DNA of 9,663 bases from an uncultured Fibrobacter sp. (GTDB lineage: Bacteria; Fibrobacterota; Fibrobacteria; Fibrobacterales; Fibrobacteraceae): positions 1 through 9,663 of the forward strand of contig NZ_CALEFV010000201.1 of the NCBI RefSeq assembly GCF_937877005.1, written 5' to 3'. Below the pieces are notes generated by a model that worked only from the letters and a program-made list of their open reading frames with translations, searched no databases and had not been told where the DNA came from. Below are positions 5,904 through 9,663 of the stretch, piece after piece. Positions within the stretch are counted from its first letter, which is position 1. Each line of letters opens with the position of its first letter. A program made the translations under genes and the position numbers.

Positions 5904-5922
5904 TATTCCAAATTGGAATATA
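5904..5922 (-). promoter_or_regulatory. padR -10 overlapped by a 17-bp palindrome
   Basis: TATTCCAAATTGGAATA (5904-5920) is a perfect palindrome with one central base. On the minus strand it overlaps TATATT (5922-5917), the best -10 for padR. The -35 is poor (about GTTCCA at 17-nt spacing), which is compatible with a regulated promoter. A PadR dimer bound here would cover the -10. The same octamer CCAAATTG recurs on the minus strand at 6008-6001, possibly a second half-site. Confidence 0.5.
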
Positions 5923-6029
5923 GCTAAAAAAATTGAAGGTGGAACAATTTTTTTCATTTTACGAAAAAAAATGCATGGATATTAATATTTGTAGTGAAAT
6001 CAATTTGGCAACCATTTGGGGAAAATATG

Positions 6030-6068
6030 AAAAAATCCCCGCCACCATATTTGGTAGCAGGGATTTTT
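6030..6068 (-). terminator. strong intrinsic terminator of pckG
   Basis: On the minus strand the 13-bp stem 6064-6052 / 6047-6035 (ATCCCTGCTACCA with TGGTGGCGGGGAT, two G-U pairs) has loop AATA and is followed by six U (6035-6030). On the plus strand the same hairpin is followed by five T (6064-6068), so it could also stop plus-strand transcription, though two stem pairs become A-C mismatches there. It begins 36 nt past the pckG stop. Confidence 0.9.
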
Positions 6069-6089
6069 AAAGGATTTCCGTTAGGAAAG

Positions 6090-6110
6090 ATAAGGCTTAT
6101 TAAGCCTTAT
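6090..6110. repeat. 21-bp palindrome across the pckG stop codon
   Basis: TAAGGCTTA (6091-6099), a central T (6100), then TAAGCCTTA (6101-6109), extended by one A-T pair on each side. The centre falls in the pckG stop codon (6102-6100). Arms this close need a few bases opened to form an RNA hairpin. It may add to 3'-end stability above the terminator, or be a protein site or chance. Confidence 0.6.
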
Positions 6111-7959
6111 TGAGGCGATCCTGGATCATGTCGATGATGTCGGAGAGTTCCTTCGGGAGGTGCTTGCCGAACTTCGGATAGTGATTTTCCTTAACGTCGG
6201 CGAGTTCCTTCTTCCAGCCTTCCACATCAACCTTGAGGATTTCCGGGAGGGTTTCCTTGTAGTAGTCAGCGAGACCGTCGGTGTTGAGGGTCTTCGGCAT
6301 GTAACCGATAGCGGTTTCAACAACGTTGGAGTTATCGCCGTTGCAACGGTCGAAGATCCAAGCGAGCACGCGGCTGTTGTCGCCGTAACCCGGCCACATG
6401 AAGCCACCCGGAAGCTTTTCGTTGTTGGCATCCTTACGGAACCAGTTCACGTAGAAGATCTTCGGGAGCTTGTCTTCGGTAGACTTCTTACCGATTTCGA
6501 TCCAGTGCTTGAAGTAGTCGCCCATGTTGTAGCCGCAGAACGGGAGGATGGCGAACGGGTCGCGACGGATCTTACCGACCTGAGAGGCGTCAATCGTAGA
6601 GGCAGCCGTGATTTCGGAACCCACGATGGAGCCGAGGAACACGCCGTGGTTCCAGCTGAGGGACTGGTGAACCAGAGGAATGGTGGACGGACGACGGCCA
6701 CCGAAGAGGATAGCGTCGATAGGCACGCCAGCAGGATCTTCCCATTCCTTGGCGATGCAGGGGCACTGCTTGGCCGGAGCGGTGAAGCGAGCGTTCGGGT
6801 GAGCCATTTCTTCGCCCTTAGGAGCCTTGTCCTTCGGGAGAGCGTCACGGGTCTTGCCCTTCCAGTCAACGAGCTTGCCCTTGGCCGGGTAGCCGATGCC
6901 TTCCCACCACACGTCGCCGTCTTCAGTGAGGGCGCAGTTGGTGTAAATGGTGTTCTTTTCTGCAGAGATAAGAGCGTTCTTGTTGGATTCTGCAGAGGTG
7001 CCCGGAGCAACGCCGAAGAAGCCGGCTTCCGGGTTGATAGCGTAGAGACGGCCATCCTTACCAAACTTCATCCATGCAATGTCGTCACCGATGGTTTCGA
7101 CCTTCCAGCCCGGGATAGTCGGGATGAGCATGGCGAGGTTCGTCTTACCGCAAGCAGACGGGAATGCGCCAGTCACGTACTTGACTTCGCCCTTCGGGTT
7201 GGTGAGCTTGAGGATGAGCATGTGTTCAGCGAGCCAGCCTTCGTCGCGAGCGAGAACGGTAGCGATACGGAGAGCGAAGCACTTCTTACCGAGAAGAGCG
7301 TTTCCACCGTAGCCCGAACCGTAGGACCAAATGAGGCGTTCTTCGGGGAACTGAGTGATGTACTTGTATTCAACGTCAGCGCAGGGCCAGATGCCGTTGT
7401 CGCTTTCGCATTCGCGGAGCGGCTTACCAACGGAGTGGAGGCACGGAACGAAGTCAGCGTTCACGTCTGCATTGAAGATGTCGAGAACCTTCTTACCGGC
7501 GCGAGTCATGATGTCCATGTTGAGAACAACGTATTCGGAGTCCGTGACTTCGATACCGTTCTTGGAAATCGGGGAGCCGAGCGGGCCCATGCAGAACGGA
7601 ATCACGTACATGGTACGGCCGTGCATACAACCCTTATAGAGCTTACGCATCGTCTGCTTGAGTTCAGACGGGTCGATCCAGTGGTTGGTCGGACCTGCAT
7701 CTTCTTCCTTCACAGAGGAAATGAAGGTACGGGATTCGACGCGGGCCACGTCAGACGGGAGAGAACGGAACAGGTAGCAGTTTTCCTTCTTGGCGAGCTT
7801 CGTGGCGAGGCCAGCCTTGACGCACTTCTGCATAAGGGCATCGTATTCTTCCTTGGAGCCGTCAACGACAACGACGTTGTCCGGTTCGCACATGGCAATC
7901 ATTTCATTCACCCAAGTACTGATCTTCGGGTGCTTGATATCGTTAAGGGTAAGACTCAT
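6100..7959 (-). CDS. pckG: phosphoenolpyruvate carboxykinase (GTP)
   Basis: This 619-residue cytoplasmic enzyme interconverts oxaloacetate + GTP with PEP + CO2 + GDP. The length and motifs are those of the GTP family, not the shorter ATP family (about 540). Visible motifs are the substrate Arg in VESRTF (Arg77), YGSGYGGN (213-220), the P-loop GAFPSACGKTNLAM (264-277) with the reactive Cys270, the metal-binding GDDIAWM (291-297), EAGFFGVAPGTS (311-322), NARFTAP (389-395), FGGRRPSTIPL (419-429) and the FCGYNMGDYF nucleotide-pocket region near the C-terminus. In succinate-forming anaerobes this enzyme usually runs in the carboxylating direction to save phosphate-bond energy; that direction is inferred. 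Start 7959 has AGGAG at 7970-7966, 6 nt upstream. Codon use is strongly biased, as in highly expressed genes. It is divergent from glgC and is probably transcribed alone, ending at 6030. Its upstream region holds an unexpected same-strand terminator. Confidence 0.97.
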   Translation of the reverse strand: MSLTLNDIKHPKISTWVNEMIAMCEPDNVVVVDGSKEEYDALMQKCVKAGLATKLAKKENCYLFRSLPSDVARVESRTFISSVKEEDAGPTNHWIDPSELKQTMRKLYKGCMHGRTMYVIPFCMGPLGSPISKNGIEVTDSEYVVLNMDIMTRAGKKVLDIFNADVNADFVPCLHSVGKPLRECESDNGIWPCADVEYKYITQFPEERLIWSYGSGYGGNALLGKKCFALRIATVLARDEGWLAEHMLILKLTNPKGEVKYVTGAFPSACGKTNLAMLIPTIPGWKVETIGDDIAWMKFGKDGRLYAINPEAGFFGVAPGTSAESNKNALISAEKNTIYTNCALTEDGDVWWEGIGYPAKGKLVDWKGKTRDALPKDKAPKGEEMAHPNARFTAPAKQCPCIAKEWEDPAGVPIDAILFGGRRPSTIPLVHQSLSWNHGVFLGSIVGSEITAASTIDASQVGKIRRDPFAILPFCGYNMGDYFKHWIEIGKKSTEDKLPKIFYVNWFRKDANNEKLPGGFMWPGYGDNSRVLAWIFDRCNGDNSNVVETAIGYMPKTLNTDGLADYYKETLPEILKVDVEGWKKELADVKENHYPKFGKHLPKELSDIIDMIQDRLNKA

Positions 7960-7977
7960 TATGAGCTCCTGTTTGGT

Positions 7978-8004
7978 TTAACGTTAAGTTTCGATAATTT
8001 CGAA
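7978..8004. promoter_or_regulatory. paired palindromes upstream of pckG start
   Basis: TTAACGTTAA (7978-7987) is a perfect 10-bp palindrome. Two bases on, TTCGA (7990-7994), five bases, TCGAA (8000-8004) forms a second inverted repeat. Both lie between the leader terminator (8020-8047) and the pckG ribosome site. They may be operators for an unknown regulator or small 5' UTR hairpins. No good promoter hexamers are seen close by. Confidence 0.35.
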
Positions 8005-8019
8005 CGCGGTAAAATTTAC

Positions 8020-8047
8020 AAAAAAAAGCCCCCCTAGGGAGGGAGGC
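8020..8047 (-). terminator. minus-strand intrinsic terminator upstream of pckG
   Basis: Read on the minus strand: GCCTCCC (8047-8041), loop TCCCTA, GGGGGGC (8034-8028), then eight U (8027-8020). The 7-bp GC-rich stem has one U-G pair. There is no T-run on the plus side, so it acts only towards pckG. It lies 60 nt before the pckG start codon, between divergent genes. It must therefore stop either a pckG leader transcript (attenuation) or a separate short RNA started near the glgC promoter. Confidence 0.75.
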
Positions 8048-8157
8048 AAGAAAAATTTTCCACAAAAATCTATAGCCAGCTATTCTATCCGCCACGTGCA
8101 GTCCGTTCCCGCATACAGATTCCTTTAGGGCGAAAAAATGAAATTTTTTAGAAAAAA

Positions 8158-8186
8158 TTTACATTTTTGCTCAAAAATTACATAAA
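8158..8186 (+). promoter_or_regulatory. glgC: candidate glgC promoter
   Basis: TTTACA (8158-8163, five of six), a 17-nt spacer, then CATAAA (8181-8186, four of six). The expected start is near 8193, giving a leader of about 35 nt that carries AGAGG (8218-8222) four bases before ATG 8227. It is the best of several weak options in an AT-rich stretch. Confidence 0.4.
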
Positions 8187-8226
8187 TTACGCATGTATAC
8201 ACGAACGCTCTGATTTAAGAGGTAAT

Positions 8227-9477
8227 ATGAGCTGGTCTTACTCTAGGGAACATCAAAAGAATATTCTATGCATGATCATGGCTGGCGGCCAGGGAAGCCG
8301 TCTTCAGCCCCTTACCCGCGACCGCGCCAAGCCGGCCGTGCACTTTGGCGGAACATACCGCATCATCGATTTCGTCTTGAACAACTTTATCAACTCCGGT
8401 ATCTTCAAGATAAAGGTGCTCACTCAGTTCAAGAGCGATTCCTTGAACAAGCACATCTCCGCCGCATGGAACCTGAACGCGAGCCTCGACCAGTACGTGG
8501 ACCTGGTGCCTGCACAGATGCGCACTGGCGACGACTGGTACAAGGGCACTGCCGACGCCATTTTCCAGAACATCAACCTGATTACCGACGAGCGCCCTGA
8601 CCTCGTGGCCATTTTCGGAGGCGACCACATCTACAAGATGGATATCAACCAGATGATCGATTTCCACCTTTCCCGCGCCGCCCTACTGACGATAGCCGCC
8701 ATACCGGTGCCGGTCTCCGAAGCACGCGAATTCGGCATTATCGAAGTGGATGCCGACAACCGCATGATCGGTTTTGAAGAAAAGCCCAAGAACCCCAAAG
8801 AAATGCCCGGCAACCCCGGCTACTGCCTTGCGAGCATGGGCAACTACATCTTTACAAGCAAGTTCCTGGTGCGCGAACTCCTGAAGGGTGCCGAAAACGG
8901 TGCGACCGACTTCGGCAAGCACATTATTCCGAGCCTGTACAAGGACTACCCCGTTTACGTGTACGACTTCAACACGAACATCGTGCGCGGCGAACAGGCC
9001 AGCACCAAGGGTTACTGGCGCGACGTGGGAACGCTCGACGCCTTCTTCGAGGCGAACATGGACCTTTGCTCCGAAAACCCGCCGTTCGACCTTTACAACA
9101 ACTACTGGCCCATCCGAACCTTCAACTGGAACCAGCCCCCAGCAAGGTTCTTTGCGGGCGACGGCAACGCCCATCAGGGTGCAGCCATCGACTCTATCGT
9201 GTCTTCGGGCTGTATCATTGGCGGCGGCACCGTTGTCAAGAGCATTCTCTCCCCCGGTGTTTCTATCCAGAAGGATGCCCTTGTCGAAGAATCAATACTT
9301 TTCCCGAACGTGACGATTGGCCCGGGTGCAAAAGTCCGCCGCGCCATCATCGAAAAAGGCCTGCATATTCCTGCAGGCTTCCAGATTGGCTACGACTTGG
9401 AACGCGACAAGAAGCTCTTCCACGTCACCGAATCCGGAATCGTCGTGCTCGCGAAGGATACAATCATTAAGGCTTAA
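8227..9477 (+). CDS. glgC: glucose-1-phosphate adenylyltransferase (ADP-glucose pyrophosphorylase)
   Basis: This 416-residue cytoplasmic enzyme makes ADP-glucose + PPi from ATP and glucose 1-phosphate, the committed step of bacterial glycogen synthesis. The N-terminal nucleotidyltransferase domain shows GGQGSRLQPLTRDRAKPAV (20-38) with the regulatory and substrate Lys35, FGGTYRIIDF (40-49), the catalytic Asp133 in GGDHIYKMD (131-139), the glucose-1-phosphate Lys186 in FEEKP (183-187) and YWRDVGT (263-269). Residues of about 310-405 form a left-handed beta-helix of hexapeptide repeats, as in E. coli GlgC (431 aa). I chose ATG 8227 over an in-frame TTG at 8167 because AGAGG precedes it and the 20 extra residues do not resemble the family. 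It is monocistronic: a divergent promoter region lies upstream and a strong terminator follows. The GH94 enzyme in this window produces its substrate. Allosteric control, probably by a glycolytic intermediate, is inferred from the family. Confidence 0.96.
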   Translation: MSWSYSREHQKNILCMIMAGGQGSRLQPLTRDRAKPAVHFGGTYRIIDFVLNNFINSGIFKIKVLTQFKSDSLNKHISAAWNLNASLDQYVDLVPAQMRTGDDWYKGTADAIFQNINLITDERPDLVAIFGGDHIYKMDINQMIDFHLSRAALLTIAAIPVPVSEAREFGIIEVDADNRMIGFEEKPKNPKEMPGNPGYCLASMGNYIFTSKFLVRELLKGAENGATDFGKHIIPSLYKDYPVYVYDFNTNIVRGEQASTKGYWRDVGTLDAFFEANMDLCSENPPFDLYNNYWPIRTFNWNQPPARFFAGDGNAHQGAAIDSIVSSGCIIGGGTVVKSILSPGVSIQKDALVEESILFPNVTIGPGAKVRRAIIEKGLHIPAGFQIGYDLERDKKLFHVTESGIVVLAKDTIIKA

Positions 9478-9497
9478 TCTATTAGCTTTTTGCGACT

Positions 9498-9525
9498 AAA
9501 AAACCCCGACAAAGTCGGGGTTTTT
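9498..9525. terminator. bidirectional intrinsic terminator between glgC and the convergent gene
   Basis: A perfect stem CCCCGAC (9504-9510), loop AAA, GTCGGGG (9514-9520) is followed by five T on the plus strand (9521-9525). It is preceded by six A (9498-9503), which become a U-run on the minus strand. It serves glgC on the plus strand and the small gene ending at 9549 on the minus strand. Confidence 0.92.
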
Positions 9526-9548
9526 CCATATTCAAACGGATGGTTTAG

Positions 9549-9663
9549 TTAATCTACGATGATTTCTTCATCACCCCAATCGCCGTAATCACCCCAGTCC
9601 ATGGATTCTTCGTCAAGTACCCATTCGCCATCCTGGCAGATCACGGGCATGCCCATCATAGTG
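9549..9663 (-). CDS. acidic hypothetical protein, C-terminal part (runs off the window)
   Basis: The stop is TAA (9551-9549). The frame is open to the right edge, and two ATG codons lie at 9659 and 9656, so it is either the tail of a longer gene or a 35-36 residue peptide. The visible part begins MMGMPVICQDGEWVL and continues as a strongly acidic Trp/Gly/Asp segment (DWGDYGDWGDEE) ending IIVD. It has one Cys and four Trp/Tyr-containing turns. I recognise no family. No ribosome site can be judged because the window ends 4 bases upstream of the first ATG. A shared terminator just beyond its stop (9498-9520) supports a real minus-strand transcript. Convergent with glgC. Confidence 0.5.
   Translation of the reverse strand, partial: TMMGMPVICQDGEWVLDEESMDWGDYGDWGDEEIIVD

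Noticed and set aside
6160..8037. A 625-codon open frame on the plus strand opposite pckG
   Set aside because: Same cause: biased sense codons. It ends inside the AT-rich leader and the upstream terminator region and shows no family motif.
8085..8114. Nine-codon frame MRERTARGG on the minus strand as an annotated gene
   Set aside because: It has a well-spaced AAAGGA but is too short to support alone; kept only as part of the leader finding.
8065..8130. tRNA-like or known riboswitch fold upstream of pckG
   Set aside because: Only short stems could be drawn by hand. No acceptor, D or T arm pattern and no riboswitch signature could be recognised.
8167..8226. Upstream TTG start for glgC adding 20 residues
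   Set aside because: The extension would include the proposed promoter and leader, does not resemble GlgC N-termini, and the ATG at 8227 has AGAGG just before it.

Overview
The window reads as ordinary chromosome from a strictly fermentative, cellulose- or cello-oligosaccharide-using Gram-negative bacterium. Fibrobacter (F. succinogenes or a relative) is my best guess. This rests on the gene mix (GTP-type PEP carboxykinase, a GH94 disaccharide phosphorylase, GlgC), on roughly 50% GC genes separated by AT-rich gaps, and on a recurring CTATATT -10 element. The taxon is inferred, not proven. No phage, transposase, CRISPR, tRNA or rRNA gene is visible.

Layout. Bases 1-221 are a non-coding block of intergenic repeats: two 39-nt hairpin modules with identical 12-nt flanks but different self-complementary stems, a possible third copy, and a GAAA-loop hairpin that begins at the prfB stop codon. 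Five minus-strand genes follow, read here right to left. pckG (7959-6100) ends in a strong terminator at 6030-6068. A PadR-family regulator (5860-5255) has a palindrome over its -10. A GH94 phosphorylase (5149-2627) ends at a terminator at 2473-2497. A secreted SurA-like protein (2339-1329) has a near-consensus promoter at 2370-2398. prfB (1329-222) is coupled to it through a TAATG stop/start overlap and needs the classical +1 programmed frameshift to be read. On the plus strand, glgC (8227-9477) is divergent from pckG and ends at a bidirectional terminator shared with a convergent, truncated, acidic small gene at the right edge.

How the genes work together. GH94 phosphorolysis yields glucose 1-phosphate, which is the substrate of GlgC for glycogen synthesis. 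PEP carboxykinase links PEP and oxaloacetate, probably in the carboxylating direction towards succinate in such an organism. The window therefore couples sugar entry, storage and fermentation. The PadR-type regulator lies just upstream of the phosphorylase on the same strand, but its target cannot be told from sequence.

The least ordinary parts are regulatory or non-coding: the covarying hairpin modules at 42-200, a structured 3' UTR element at 2553-2595, a heptad/inverted-repeat block at 5201-5254, and a well-formed minus-strand terminator lying upstream of pckG between divergent genes, which suggests a leader attenuator or a small RNA. I do not see a convincing new multi-gene system.
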